Assembly (NCBI RefSeq): GCF_017921815.1 | Contig: NZ_JAGEMM010000001.1 | Span: forward strand, 806,001 to 870,000 | Origin: Microvirga antarctica | Lineage (GTDB): Bacteria; Pseudomonadota; Alphaproteobacteria; Rhizobiales; Beijerinckiaceae | Length of the DNA: 64,000 bases | Reading direction: 5' to 3' | In this document: positions 43,029 through 50,554 of the stretch, one piece after another | How the letters are laid out: the number at the start of each line of letters is the position of its first letter | Numbering within the stretch: the first letter of the stretch is position 1 | Translations under genes and position numbers: made by a program | The notes under the pieces: generated by a model | Told to the model about the DNA's origin: nothing | The model's database searches: none | What the model saw: the letters and a program-made list of their open reading frames with translations, nothing else

Positions 43029-43568
43029 ATGACGCCTACCATGACCGAAGAGGCGATGTTCGTCACCGCAGAGGATGGTGATTTCCCCGACAGTGATTTC
43101 GGCGCCATCGAGGCGGCCGTGATGGAGACCGCACGGGGCCGCTGGTTCCTGCGGGAATATGCGCGCCGCAACCGCAATGCCGATACCGACACCGTTCTCG
43201 ACGCCGTCAATCGTCTCCAGATCGATACCCTGCCCGGCCGCGCCGTCATGGTGATGGACCACCTCCACGGTGCTCTCACGGCCGTGGCTTCCACTTTCGA
43301 GGAGACCCGTCGCGAGGTCGCCCTGCTTCCACCCGCCGATCGGGTCGGGCTGCAGCCCATGCATCCAGATCTGCCGTTGAACGCTGCCGATGCCGAAGGG
43401 GTGGCGCGGATCGCCAGCATCCTCAAGCGCCTGCGCTATCTGGAGGCACGCCTCCACGCCATGATCGCGATCTGCGATCCGGACGCGGTCGCCGCAGACA
43501 CGGCTCCCCTGCCGGAGAGGACTGCCCCTCGGGAAGGGGCTGCGGTCCATCCAACCTTCCTCATGTAG
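43029..43568 (+). CDS. Conserved alphaproteobacterial protein of unknown function
   Basis: A protein of about 179 residues, probably cytoplasmic and largely helical. The central motif AAVMETARGRWFLREYARRNRNADTDTVL followed by AVNRL is of a kind I have seen in short alphaproteobacterial proteins of unknown role, and the C-terminal ASILKRLRYLEARLHAMI looks like an amphipathic or coiled-coil helix. No catalytic motif is visible. ATG 43029 has a gggag sequence ahead; ATG 43041 is an alternative. The stop overlaps the convergent glycosyltransferase gene by 8 bp. Confidence 0.65.
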   Translation: MTPTMTEEAMFVTAEDGDFPDSDFGAIEAAVMETARGRWFLREYARRNRNADTDTVLDAVNRLQIDTLPGRAVMVMDHLHGALTAVASTFEETRREVALLPPADRVGLQPMHPDLPLNAADAEGVARIASILKRLRYLEARLHAMIAICDPDAVAADTAPLPERTAPREGAAVHPTFLM

Positions 43569-44574
43569 GCACGACACCCGCGGCAGCCGCGATATTGTCG
43601 AAGAACTGCCGCGCGCTCTCTTCCCAGGTGAAGGTTTCGCCATAAGCCCGGCAACGCGCCCTTGGGATCGCGAGGGCGCCGAGGGCTGCGGCGCGAAGGT
43701 CCGTGTCCAGCACGCCGCATCCGGACGCGCCCACCACGTCGGCCGGACCGGTGACGGGAAACGCCGCGATCGGCAATCCTGACGCGAGTGCTTCCAGCAG
43801 GACGATTCCAAACGTGTCGGTCAGGCTGGGGAAGACGAAGACGTCGGCGCTCGCATAGACCCGGGCGAGCGCCTCGCCCGACTGGACACCGAGGAAGCGG
43901 ACCTGCGGATAGGCCCGGGCGAGGTCCTGGCGGGACGGCCCGTCCCCCACCACGATCTTGGTCCCCGGCAGGTCGAGTCGCAGGAACGCCTCGATGTTCT
44001 TTTCCACCGCGACCCGACCGACGAACAGGAAGAGCGGTCCCGGGGCATCGATGATCCGCTCCGACCGGGGACGGAAGAGCGTTGTATCGACGCCCCGCGT
44101 CCACCGCACGATGTTGCGAAAGCCTCTGGTTGCCAGCTCGGCTTCCAGGGAGGCCGTGCTGACCATGACCGCCCGGCCGGCACCGTGAAACCGCCGCAGG
44201 CACCCATAGGTGAGATGTTCGGGGATCGGGACACGAGCAGACAGGTATTCCGGAAACCGCGTGTGATAACTGGTGGTGAAAGGCCGCTGCTGCCGACCAC
44301 AGACATGCCGGGTCGCCAATCCGATCGGCCCTTCTGTGGCGATATGGACGTGTGTCGGCGCGGCGGCTTCGATGAAGCGGCGAACCTGGCCCGGCAGGGT
44401 CAGCGACAGGCGGATCTCGGGATAGGTCGGCATGGGAAACGAGCGGAACCGTTCAGGGGTCAGGAAGGTGATCTGCGCTCCGAAACGGGGGGCCATCTCC
44501 GCCATGTATTCAAGCGATCGGACGACCCCGTTGACCTGAGGTCGCCACGCGTCGGTCGCGACCAGAAGGCGCAT
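43561..44574 (-). CDS. Glycosyltransferase family 4, Agt-like glycolipid synthase
   Basis: A GT-B fold glycosyltransferase of 337 residues: N-terminal acceptor domain MRLLVATDAWRPQVNGVVRSL and HIATEGPIGLATRHVC, then the donor domain with LFLFVGRVAVEKNIEAFL and SLTDTFGIVLLEALASGLPI, the E-x7-E motif. The order and wording match the Agt/Atu2297-type enzymes that glycosylate diacylglycerol with glucose or glucuronic acid during phosphate limitation. It starts within the stop of the PlcP-like gene (TGATG), so the two are translationally coupled. That coupling is the strongest reason for the lipid assignment; a different lipid acceptor remains possible. Confidence 0.82.
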   Translation of the reverse strand: MRLLVATDAWRPQVNGVVRSLEYMAEMAPRFGAQITFLTPERFRSFPMPTYPEIRLSLTLPGQVRRFIEAAAPTHVHIATEGPIGLATRHVCGRQQRPFTTSYHTRFPEYLSARVPIPEHLTYGCLRRFHGAGRAVMVSTASLEAELATRGFRNIVRWTRGVDTTLFRPRSERIIDAPGPLFLFVGRVAVEKNIEAFLRLDLPGTKIVVGDGPSRQDLARAYPQVRFLGVQSGEALARVYASADVFVFPSLTDTFGIVLLEALASGLPIAAFPVTGPADVVGASGCGVLDTDLRAAALGALAIPRARCRAYGETFTWEESARQFFDNIAAAAGVVPT

Positions 44575-45392
44575 CACGCGGCCTTCTGGGCGAGCAGATC
44601 ACCGTCGCGCACGGGTCCGACAGCAACCTGGCGGGGCGCTGTCATTTCGGTCCATCGGATCAGTTCGAACGCCCCATCGTAATGCTCGACGATGGCGGTG
44701 CAGGATTCGACCCAGTCGCCGGTGTTTACGTAGCGGATGCCGTCGAGGTCGCGCATCACCGCGTGATGGATATGGCCGCATATGACGCCGTCGGCCTGGT
44801 GGCGGCGGGCCTCGGCGGCGAGCAGTTCCTCGAACCGGCCGATATAATTGACGGCGTTTTTGACCTTGAGCTTGGCCCAGGACGACAGCGACCAATAGGT
44901 GAGCCCGAGCTTGCGACGGGCCATGTTGAGATAGGTGTTGACGAACAACGCGGCCGTGTAGGCGCCGTCGCCCAGCAGGGCCAGCCAGCGTGCGTGTCGC
45001 ACGACGAGATCGAATTGATCGCCGTGGATGACCAGATAGCGCTTGCCGTCGGCCGCCTCGTGGATGGCGTGATCCGCAAGCTCCACGCCACCGAGATTGA
45101 CCCCGAGATAGTCGCGCAGGAATTCGTCGTGGTTGCCGGGAATGTAGACGAGTCGCGTGCCCTTGCGGACCTTGCGCAGCAGCTTCTGCACCACATCATT
45201 GTGCGCCTGCGGCCAGTACCACCCCGATTTCAGACGCCACCCGTCGACGATATCGCCCACCAGATAAAGCGTGTCGGCGTCGTATCGTTTGAGGAACTCC
45301 AGAACCTGTTCGGCCTGACAGCCCTTGGTCCCGAGGTGAAGGTCGGACAGAAAAAGCGTGCGGACGCGGATGGCGTCGTCCTCCTGGCCCAT
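44574..45392 (-). CDS. PlcP-like metallophosphoesterase (UDP-diacylglucosamine hydrolase fold)
   Basis: A 272-residue calcineurin-type phosphoesterase with all metal-site motifs: Asp17 and His19 (FLSDLHLG), Asp47 (LVGDIVDGW), Asn87-His88 (IPGNHDEFLRD), His123 (VIHGDQFD) and His207/His209 (ICGHIHHAV). It resembles LpxH-type enzymes, but the family branch and its coupling to an Agt-like glycosyltransferase match PlcP, the Sinorhizobium phospholipase C that degrades phospholipids to diacylglycerol under phosphate starvation. ATG 45392 is set by a strong ggagg sequence. Phased Pho-box-like repeats lie 45 bp upstream. Confidence 0.85.
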   Translation of the reverse strand: MGQEDDAIRVRTLFLSDLHLGTKGCQAEQVLEFLKRYDADTLYLVGDIVDGWRLKSGWYWPQAHNDVVQKLLRKVRKGTRLVYIPGNHDEFLRDYLGVNLGGVELADHAIHEAADGKRYLVIHGDQFDLVVRHARWLALLGDGAYTAALFVNTYLNMARRKLGLTYWSLSSWAKLKVKNAVNYIGRFEELLAAEARRHQADGVICGHIHHAVMRDLDGIRYVNTGDWVESCTAIVEHYDGAFELIRWTEMTAPRQVAVGPVRDGDLLAQKAA

Positions 45393-45436
45393 GAGATATC
45401 CTCCCGCTGGAACAGGATGACAAAAGCGCGATTCGC

Positions 45437-45476
45437 GTCTCAGGCGCATGACGGGTTTTTTGCAGTTCCGTGACAT
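45437..45476 (-). promoter_or_regulatory. Phased Pho-box-like direct repeats before plcP-like gene
   Basis: On the minus strand four 7-mers recur at exactly 11-bp steps: ATGTCAC, CTGCAAA, CCGTCAT, CTGAGAC, separated by 4-bp spacers (GGAA, AAAC, GCGC). PhoB sites are tandem 7-mers near CTGTCAT with 4-bp spacers. CCGTCAT matches six of seven positions and ATGTCAC five; the other two units are weaker. Confidence 0.5.
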
Positions 45477-45587
45477 ACCAGCCCGCATAGACCGCCAAAA
45501 CCGCACGATTCTGCCGAAACAGGCTTCACGCGGCAGCTAGGCTGTGTTTGTTTGCGGCTCCATCTCCTCCCTGCGACTCAGAGTCCG

Positions 45588-46520
45588 TTGAACCCTCTTC
45601 TCGGGATTTCCCTCAAGCTTGTGTCCGCTCTCGTCTTCACGGGCATGTCGGCGATCCTGAAGACATTGACCGCGCGCTACCCTGTCGGTGAGGTCGTGTT
45701 TTTCCGGTCGACCTTCGCGCTCATTCCGCTCTTGATCTGGTTGGCCTGGCAGCGGGATCTGATCAACTCGGTGCGGACCAACAATGTCCGTGGCCATTTC
45801 AAGCGCGGCCTCATCGGCACCATGGGGATGTATCTCTCCTTCGCGGCCCTCAGCTTCCTGCCGCTCCCGGATTCCATCGCCATCGGCTACGCGTCGCCAC
45901 TGATCGTGGTGGTGCTGGCAGCTCTCGTGCTGAAGGAAAAAGTCAGAATCTACCGCTGGACGGCGGTCGCGATCGGGTTCGTCGGGGTGCTGATCATGCT
46001 GTCGCCTTACCTGTCGCCGGCCATGTTCGTGGGGGGCCTGACATCCGGGCCGACCATCGGGGCAGCGGCCGCCCTCGCGGGAGCCTTTTGCTCCGCCGGC
46101 GCGATGATACAGGTGCGGCGGCTGACGGCGACCGAGCGGACGGGCGCGATCGTCTTCTATTTCTTCATCCTCGCCTCGTTCCTCTCGCTTCTCACCCTGC
46201 CGTTCGGTTGGCAAATGCCCGACAGAACCGATCTCCTCCTGTTCGTCGTCGGCGGGACCCTTGGGGGGATCGGCCAGATCCTTGTGACCGAAAGCTACCG
46301 GCACGCCGACACGTCGATCATCGCGCCGTTCGAATACACCAGCATGATCTGGGCGCTCCTGATCGGTTGGATCGCCTTCGGCGACCTTCCAGCCCTGACC
46401 GTCATCGTCGGCGGCTTGATCGTGGCCGCGACAGGCCTGTTCATCATCTGGCGGGAACACCGTCTCGGCCTGCAGCGCGCCAAGGAACTCGCGACCACCT
46501 CTCACCGGCCGGGAAGCTGA
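45588..46520 (+). CDS. DMT superfamily transporter, EamA type (first copy)
   Basis: A ten-helix membrane transporter with two EamA repeats. The first begins LGISLKLVSALVFTGMSAIL with the EVVFFRSTFALIPL motif, the second begins after LMLSPYL and contains ATERTGAIVFYFFILASF and TSIIAPFEYTSMIWALLIGW. Family members export amino acids, metabolites or drugs; the specificity is unknown. There is no ATG at the natural N-terminus: TTG 45588 (LNPLLGISLK) or TTG 45552 must start it. The gene is divergent from plcP and lies 89 bp before the XRE regulator, which may control it. Confidence 0.85.
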   Translation: MNPLLGISLKLVSALVFTGMSAILKTLTARYPVGEVVFFRSTFALIPLLIWLAWQRDLINSVRTNNVRGHFKRGLIGTMGMYLSFAALSFLPLPDSIAIGYASPLIVVVLAALVLKEKVRIYRWTAVAIGFVGVLIMLSPYLSPAMFVGGLTSGPTIGAAAALAGAFCSAGAMIQVRRLTATERTGAIVFYFFILASFLSLLTLPFGWQMPDRTDLLLFVVGGTLGGIGQILVTESYRHADTSIIAPFEYTSMIWALLIGWIAFGDLPALTVIVGGLIVAATGLFIIWREHRLGLQRAKELATTSHRPGS

Positions 46521-46568
46521 CGGCCAGCGCTTGACCCTTGGGCTTCCATCCCGCAAAACCTTTTTGTG

Positions 46569-46580
46569 GAACGATCGTTC
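46569..46580. promoter_or_regulatory. Perfect palindrome upstream of the XRE-cupin gene
   Basis: gaacgatcgttc is a perfect 12-bp palindrome 29 bp before the start of the XRE-cupin regulator gene, followed by a further gttc. Its place suggests an autoregulatory operator. Confidence 0.45.
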
Positions 46581-46609
46581 GTTCTTTCAGGACAGAAGGC
46601 GGGATCGAG

Positions 46610-47227
46610 ATGGGCGTTGAGGGCAAAGAGCGGCACCGGGAACTGGATGCCGGAGCGCAGGTCCTGTCGGGCCATATGGGCAAGACGATCCAACGGCTCC
46701 GCAAGGCCTACAATCTCTCGCTTTCCGAACTCGCCGAGCAGTCAGGCGTGGCAAAATCCATCATCAGCCAGATCGAACGCAACGAGACCAACCCGACGCT
46801 GGCGACCATCTGGCGCCTGAGCCAAGCCTTGGATGTCTCGATCGAGCGGGTCCTCGCGTCCAGCGACGAGGAGCCGTTTATCGAGAAGTCGTCCCGGGCC
46901 GATACGCCCAACCTCCTGTCCGAGGATGGCAAGGTTCGCCTGGCAATCGTCGGCTGGATCAAGACCATCGAGTGGCTGCAATGGTACGACGTGCAGGCCG
47001 AGCCCGGCGGCGTCCTCGATTCCGATCCCCATCAGCGCGGGTCGGTGGAATGTCTGTCGGTCCTGGACGGCGAATTCGAGGTCGAGGTTGGTGAAGTCGT
47101 GCAGCGGGCGAAGGCCGGTGAAACGCTGCGCTATCGCTGCGACCGCCGCCACACGGTGCGATGCGTCAGCAAGGCGCCAGGCCGGGCCACCATGGTGTGC
47201 ATCCTCAAAGCGGCCGTGATGGACTGA
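46610..47227 (+). CDS. XRE-family regulator with C-terminal cupin domain
   Basis: A 205-residue regulator. The N-terminal helix-turn-helix (residues about 18-75) reads TIQRLRKAYNLSLSELAEQ and SGVAKSIISQIERNETNPTL. The C-terminal half is a cupin (RGSVECLSVLDGEFEVEVG, AKAGETLRYRCDRRHTVRC) that probably binds a small effector. Such HTH-cupin proteins (PuuR/SutR-like) often regulate adjacent transporter or amino acid genes, so the DMT transporter just upstream is a candidate target. ATG 46610 follows a gggatcgag sequence; the upstream extension overlaps the palindrome and is discarded. Confidence 0.9.
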   Translation: MGVEGKERHRELDAGAQVLSGHMGKTIQRLRKAYNLSLSELAEQSGVAKSIISQIERNETNPTLATIWRLSQALDVSIERVLASSDEEPFIEKSSRADTPNLLSEDGKVRLAIVGWIKTIEWLQWYDVQAEPGGVLDSDPHQRGSVECLSVLDGEFEVEVGEVVQRAKAGETLRYRCDRRHTVRCVSKAPGRATMVCILKAAVMD

Positions 47228-47303
47228 CTGGGCGCCGTCCTGCGCCTTGGTGAAGGTGGATTTCTGTCACCGCAAGCGGAAAGCCGCCGCGTTCGAAAAC
47301 CCT

Positions 47304-48029
47304 CTAACCAGCGTTCGATTCACTCTGTGACGGGACGTCGGATTGTCGTGACAGCATTTTCCTGCGGCCCTGGATGAGCAGGAAGTCTGCCTCGTTCGAC
47401 TCGATCACATCGAGCATGCGCTCCGGGTCGTCGAGAGGGAGATCGGGCCGCTTGATCATGGCCTGGGGCAGATCGAACCGCCACCATTGCACCCGCAGGA
47501 GGCGCTCGATCAGCGCCTCGCCAAAGCGATATTTGGCGACCCGGCCGGGATTGCCCACAAGGACCGCGTAGTCCGGCACATCCCGCACCACCACGCATCC
47601 CGCCCCGATGACAGCCCCGTTCCCGATCCGCACCCCCGGCAGGATCGTCACCCGCGAACCGATCCACACGTCGTTGCCGATGGTCGATTGCTTAGGTTCG
47701 TCGTCGAACGTTAAGCGCGGCGCATAGTCCATCTGCTCGGTAAAGATGTTGCGATGGGCAAAAGGATGCGACGACAGCCAAGTGCGAGGATGATCGCTGC
47801 CGAACAGTTGAAGGCCGTTGCCGAGCGAACAGTAGCGACCGATCGTGGTGCGGCAAATTTCGGATTCTGGGCCCACATACGAATAGGCGCCGATCTCCAC
47901 ATCCGTCACATAAACGGCATGGAAGATCCTGACCGGGCTTTCCCAGATCAGCCGGCCGCTCGATTGCCCGGCGAGATAAAGGCCATGGGCCGCAAGGTTT
48001 TCTCGCATCGAAGGTCGGGTGTCGTTCAT
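47304..48029 (-). CDS. CatB/Vat-like hexapeptide-repeat acetyltransferase
   Basis: A 241-residue left-handed beta-helix acyltransferase. Hexapeptide repeats run through VEIGAYSYVGPESEICRTTI and STIGNDVWIGSRVTILPGV, then IGAGCVVVRDVPDYAVLVGNPGRVAKYRF, the CatB/Vat signature, and the C-terminal RLLRVQWWRFDLPQ helix. The catalytic His should be in LFGSDHPRTW. Some relatives acetylate chloramphenicol or streptogramins, but many are sugar O-acetyltransferases, so resistance should not be assumed. ATG 48029 starts the conserved part; two overlapping palindromes lie directly upstream. Confidence 0.87.
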   Translation of the reverse strand: MNDTRPSMRENLAAHGLYLAGQSSGRLIWESPVRIFHAVYVTDVEIGAYSYVGPESEICRTTIGRYCSLGNGLQLFGSDHPRTWLSSHPFAHRNIFTEQMDYAPRLTFDDEPKQSTIGNDVWIGSRVTILPGVRIGNGAVIGAGCVVVRDVPDYAVLVGNPGRVAKYRFGEALIERLLRVQWWRFDLPQAMIKRPDLPLDDPERMLDVIESNEADFLLIQGRRKMLSRQSDVPSQSESNAG

Positions 48030-48035
48030 CGTCTT

Positions 48036-48057
48036 GATATGACATATCGTAACGATA
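48036..48057. promoter_or_regulatory. Two overlapping palindromes upstream of the acetyltransferase gene
   Basis: gatatg-a-catatc (48036-48048) and tatcgt-a-acgata (48045-48057) are both perfect 6-bp inverted repeats around one base and share four bases. They begin 7 bp upstream of the start codon, in an AT-rich island. They may be operators for one or two regulators or a 5'-leader hairpin. Confidence 0.5.
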
Positions 48058-48099
48058 ACGCAAGCGTCTGAGGAACGACAGCCCTCGGCGCGAAGGCTG

Positions 48100-49047
48100 C
48101 TACTTGGATGCCTTGTAGGCGGGCAGCGGTGCCAGCGAGAGGATGTACTCGGCCATGGCCGCGCGGTCGGCATCGGGCAGTTGCGACGTGTTGTGAATTA
48201 CGGCCGCCATCGAACCGCCGACGGTATCGAAATTGGGAGTTTCGCCGGTCTTCAGCAGCGTGAGGAGTTCTGCCTGTGTCCACCCGCCGATCCCGGTCGG
48301 ATCGGGCGTGATGTTGGGAACCGTCCCCTTGCCTTCAGGATCGGGGCCGCCGGCGAAACGGCGGGACCCGATCACCGCACCAGCAAGATTCCGCTCGCTG
48401 TGGCACTCTGCGCAATGACCGGGGCCGTTTACCAGATAGGCGCCGCGGTTCCATGTCGCCGACTTCGATGGATCGGGTGAAAACACGCGCCCGTCGAGAA
48501 ATGCGAGATCCCACAGCCCCATGCCTCGCCGAATGTTGAAGGGGAAGCGCAGGTCATGATCCGGGACCTGCCCGGCCACGGGCGGCAAGGTCAGGATGAA
48601 CGCGAACATGTCGGCGAGGTCTCCGGGCGACATGCGTTGGTAGGACGGATACGGAAAAGCCGGGTAAAGGTGCGTCTCGCCCGGCGCAATGCCCTCGCGC
48701 ATGGCGCGCACGAAGTCGAGCCTGCGCCACGCGCCGATGCCATCCTGCTTATGAGGAGAGATATTGGGCACGCGGAAGGTGCCAAACGGCGTCTCCAGCG
48801 CAAGGCCTCCGCCGAGTTTCAGCTTGTCGTCCTGGTTGGGCACCGCGTGGCAGGAGGTGCACCCGCCCGCATAAAAGAGTGTCCGGCCATTCTCGAGGTT
48901 GGGCGCGCCCGCGTCGACCGGGGTCGCGGAGGCTGCGGCCAATGGCTGACCCCGCACCAGCCGGTACGTCGTGGGCGATGTCAGCACGTAGAAACCCACA
49001 ATGCCGAGCAGAAGCACTCCCAGCAGGCCGAGCCACGTCTTGCGCAT
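48100..49047 (-). CDS. Membrane-anchored diheme cytochrome c
   Basis: A 315-residue cytochrome with an uncleaved N-terminal helix (WLGLLGVLLLGIVGFYVL) and two c-type heme sites: Cys63-x2-Cys66-His67 (GGCTSCHAVP) and Cys212-x2-Cys215-His216 (GHCAECHSERN). Sixth ligands probably are Met residues after each site (PYQRMS-type). The layout FRVPNISPHKQDGIGAW and VPNITPDPTGIGGWT is that of alcohol/aldehyde dehydrogenase cytochrome subunits, which pass electrons from a periplasmic dehydrogenase to the quinone pool or an oxidase. No dehydrogenase gene is adjacent; a cytochrome c' gene lies 57 bp upstream. Confidence 0.92.
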   Translation of the reverse strand: MRKTWLGLLGVLLLGIVGFYVLTSPTTYRLVRGQPLAAASATPVDAGAPNLENGRTLFYAGGCTSCHAVPNQDDKLKLGGGLALETPFGTFRVPNISPHKQDGIGAWRRLDFVRAMREGIAPGETHLYPAFPYPSYQRMSPGDLADMFAFILTLPPVAGQVPDHDLRFPFNIRRGMGLWDLAFLDGRVFSPDPSKSATWNRGAYLVNGPGHCAECHSERNLAGAVIGSRRFAGGPDPEGKGTVPNITPDPTGIGGWTQAELLTLLKTGETPNFDTVGGSMAAVIHNTSQLPDADRAAMAEYILSLAPLPAYKASK

Positions 49048-49064
49048 ACAACACCTCGAGAAAC

Positions 49065-49085
49065 CGGGCGGCAGGTCGCCGCCCG
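49065..49085 (-). terminator. Hairpin between the two cytochrome genes
   Basis: A perfect 8-bp GC stem (cgggcggc at 49065-49072, gccgcccg at 49078-49085) with a 5-nt loop lies in the 57-bp gap between cytochrome c' and the diheme cytochrome. It has no U-tract and probably modulates expression of the second gene. Confidence 0.45.
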
Positions 49086-49104
49086 CTCATGGACGGAAAG
49101 CCCG

Positions 49105-49536
49105 TCAGCCCTTCCGGAAGGCGGTATGGCAGGTTCCGCAATTCTGCAGCACCTTCGGAACGTCTGCCTTGAAAGAGGCCTCGTCGGTGATTTTTGCGGC
49201 GGCGGTGGAAGCTGCCGTATCGAGATTGACAAAGATCTGCTCGAACTCAGCCTTCTTTTCCCAAATGCTCGGAAGAGCATCGGATTTCGGTACACCCTTC
49301 GTGCTGTCCGGGAACATGGCCGGCAACTTCTTGGCATCCGCCGAGATCGTCTTCAGGGCAGCCTGGGCTTCGGCAAGGTTGAACGGGGTCTGGCCGCGCA
49401 GCATTCCCGACAGGGTTTTTGTCTGGGCTCCGAACTCCTTCATCAGGCTCTGCCGCTCCGCCACGATGTTACTCTGGGCCAAAGCTGCCGTCAGGCCGAG
49501 CGTCAGGATTCCGGCCACGATCAACGCACGTTTCAT
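49105..49536 (-). CDS. Cytochrome c' (class II c-type cytochrome)
   Basis: A 143-residue periplasmic protein with signal peptide (residues 1-20, ending AALA) and the heme site at the extreme C-terminus, Cys133-x2-Cys136-His137 in NCGTCHTAFRKG, as in class II cytochromes with a four-helix bundle. Cytochromes c' bind NO and CO at a pentacoordinate heme and are linked to nitrosative stress defence; low-spin cytochrome c556 relatives have a Met near the N-terminus. The N-terminal VAERQSLMKEFGAQTK contains a Met in the place of that ligand, so a c556-type low-spin protein is also possible. Confidence 0.9.
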   Translation of the reverse strand: MKRALIVAGILTLGLTAALAQSNIVAERQSLMKEFGAQTKTLSGMLRGQTPFNLAEAQAALKTISADAKKLPAMFPDSTKGVPKSDALPSIWEKKAEFEQIFVNLDTAASTAAAKITDEASFKADVPKVLQNCGTCHTAFRKG

Positions 49537-49648
49537 TCAATGTCCCTCTTGTGTCCTGCGACGATGGCTGATTCTGCCTTGCAGACGGGTAACTTAGCCA
49601 CAAACCGCGACAGTTTCGCAGCGTTGGTCAGAACAATTCTCCGTGAAG

Positions 49649-49969
49649 TCAGGCGACCGGTTCGCCCGCCTCGGACCAATCCTTGAAACCGCCCTTGTAA
49701 TGCTCGCGGAAATCAATGCCGGCAGCCTGCGCGATTTCTGCCGCGCGCGCCGAGCGGACGCCCGACCGACACGACAGGATGACCCTCTTGGTCGTGGGGA
49801 TCGCAGTCGGATCAAAGGTCGAGAGCGGGTGAGAGACCGATCCCGGAATATGGCCCTCAGTGAATTCATGCGGCTCGCGAACATCGACGAGCAGGATGGA
49901 GCCGTCGGCCAAACCAGACTTGATGGCGGCGCGGTCCAGATCAACAATATTGGGCATGCTGGCGGTCAT
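49649..49969 (-). CDS. Rhodanese-domain protein
   Basis: A 106-residue single rhodanese domain with LLVDVREPHEFTEGHIPGSV and the active-site loop ILSCRSGVRSARA, where the Cys would carry persulfide sulfur. Small cytoplasmic rhodaneses move sulfur to thiols or detoxify cyanide and sulfide. ATG 49969 is preceded by ggaacc. It lies about 110 bp downstream of the cytochrome c' start region on the same strand but is probably a separate unit. Confidence 0.93.
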   Translation of the reverse strand: MTASMPNIVDLDRAAIKSGLADGSILLVDVREPHEFTEGHIPGSVSHPLSTFDPTAIPTTKRVILSCRSGVRSARAAEIAQAAGIDFREHYKGGFKDWSEAGEPVA

Positions 49970-50033
49970 GATGGTTCCTCCGTGCGGGTGCCCGATGTAG
50001 GCCGCCGCACGGAAGAGGGCAATGGAGCGGCAA

Positions 50034-50480
50034 TCACGCCAGTGGAGGAATGCGCAGAACCCAGCCCGGCTGGATCATGTCGGGGTTTTTCACCGGGGGC
50101 GAATTGGCCTTGACGATCTGCGTGTGCTTGGCGCCATTGCCCTTGCCATAATGCTTCTCGGCGATCGCCCAAAGCGTGTCGCCCTTGACCACGGTGTACA
50201 TGACGGACTCGGCAGCCGGCTTCTCGATCTTCAGGCCGCTGGTATCGACCTCTGCGACTCCGTAGGTATTGCCTAGCGCCAGAATGATCTTCTCGGCCTC
50301 TTCCTGGCTGACAGCGTCACCCGAGAGCTTGACCTTCCCGTCTGTCACTTCGATGCCGAGCTTGTCGGAGTTGAAGCCGTGGCCCTTGACCTCTTCCTTG
50401 AGCTTATCTGACGTTGCGGCCTCGGCGCTTCCACCGAAAATCTTGGCGCCCGCCTCTTTGATGAACTTGAATAGTCCCAT
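50034..50480 (-). CDS. BON-LysM protein (YgaU/Kbp-like)
   Basis: A 148-residue protein with a BON domain at about residues 35-80 (GIEVTDGKVKLSGDAVSQEEA) and a LysM domain at about 95-147 (YTVVKGDTLWAIAEKHYGKG). The layout matches E. coli YgaU/Kbp, a potassium-sensing, osmotically induced protein of the cytoplasm despite its LysM domain. No signal peptide is present, which supports the comparison. A sigma-EcfG-like element lies upstream, in line with the stress control known for YgaU. Confidence 0.92.
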   Translation of the reverse strand: MGLFKFIKEAGAKIFGGSAEAATSDKLKEEVKGHGFNSDKLGIEVTDGKVKLSGDAVSQEEAEKIILALGNTYGVAEVDTSGLKIEKPAAESVMYTVVKGDTLWAIAEKHYGKGNGAKHTQIVKANSPPVKNPDMIQPGWVLRIPPLA

Positions 50481-50526
50481 CGCGATTCTCCCCTGTCGCC
50501 GGCCGATGCGGCCAAGCTGTGGACAA

Positions 50527-50552
50527 GACGCCTAGAGGCCGCGTCCGGTTCC
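50527..50552 (-). promoter_or_regulatory. Sigma-EcfG-like promoter before the BON-LysM gene
   Basis: On the minus strand GGAAC (50548-50552) and CGTC (50527-50530) are 17 nt apart; the consensus -10 is CGTT. It lies 47 bp upstream of the start codon. Confidence 0.35.
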
Positions 50553-50554
50553 GC

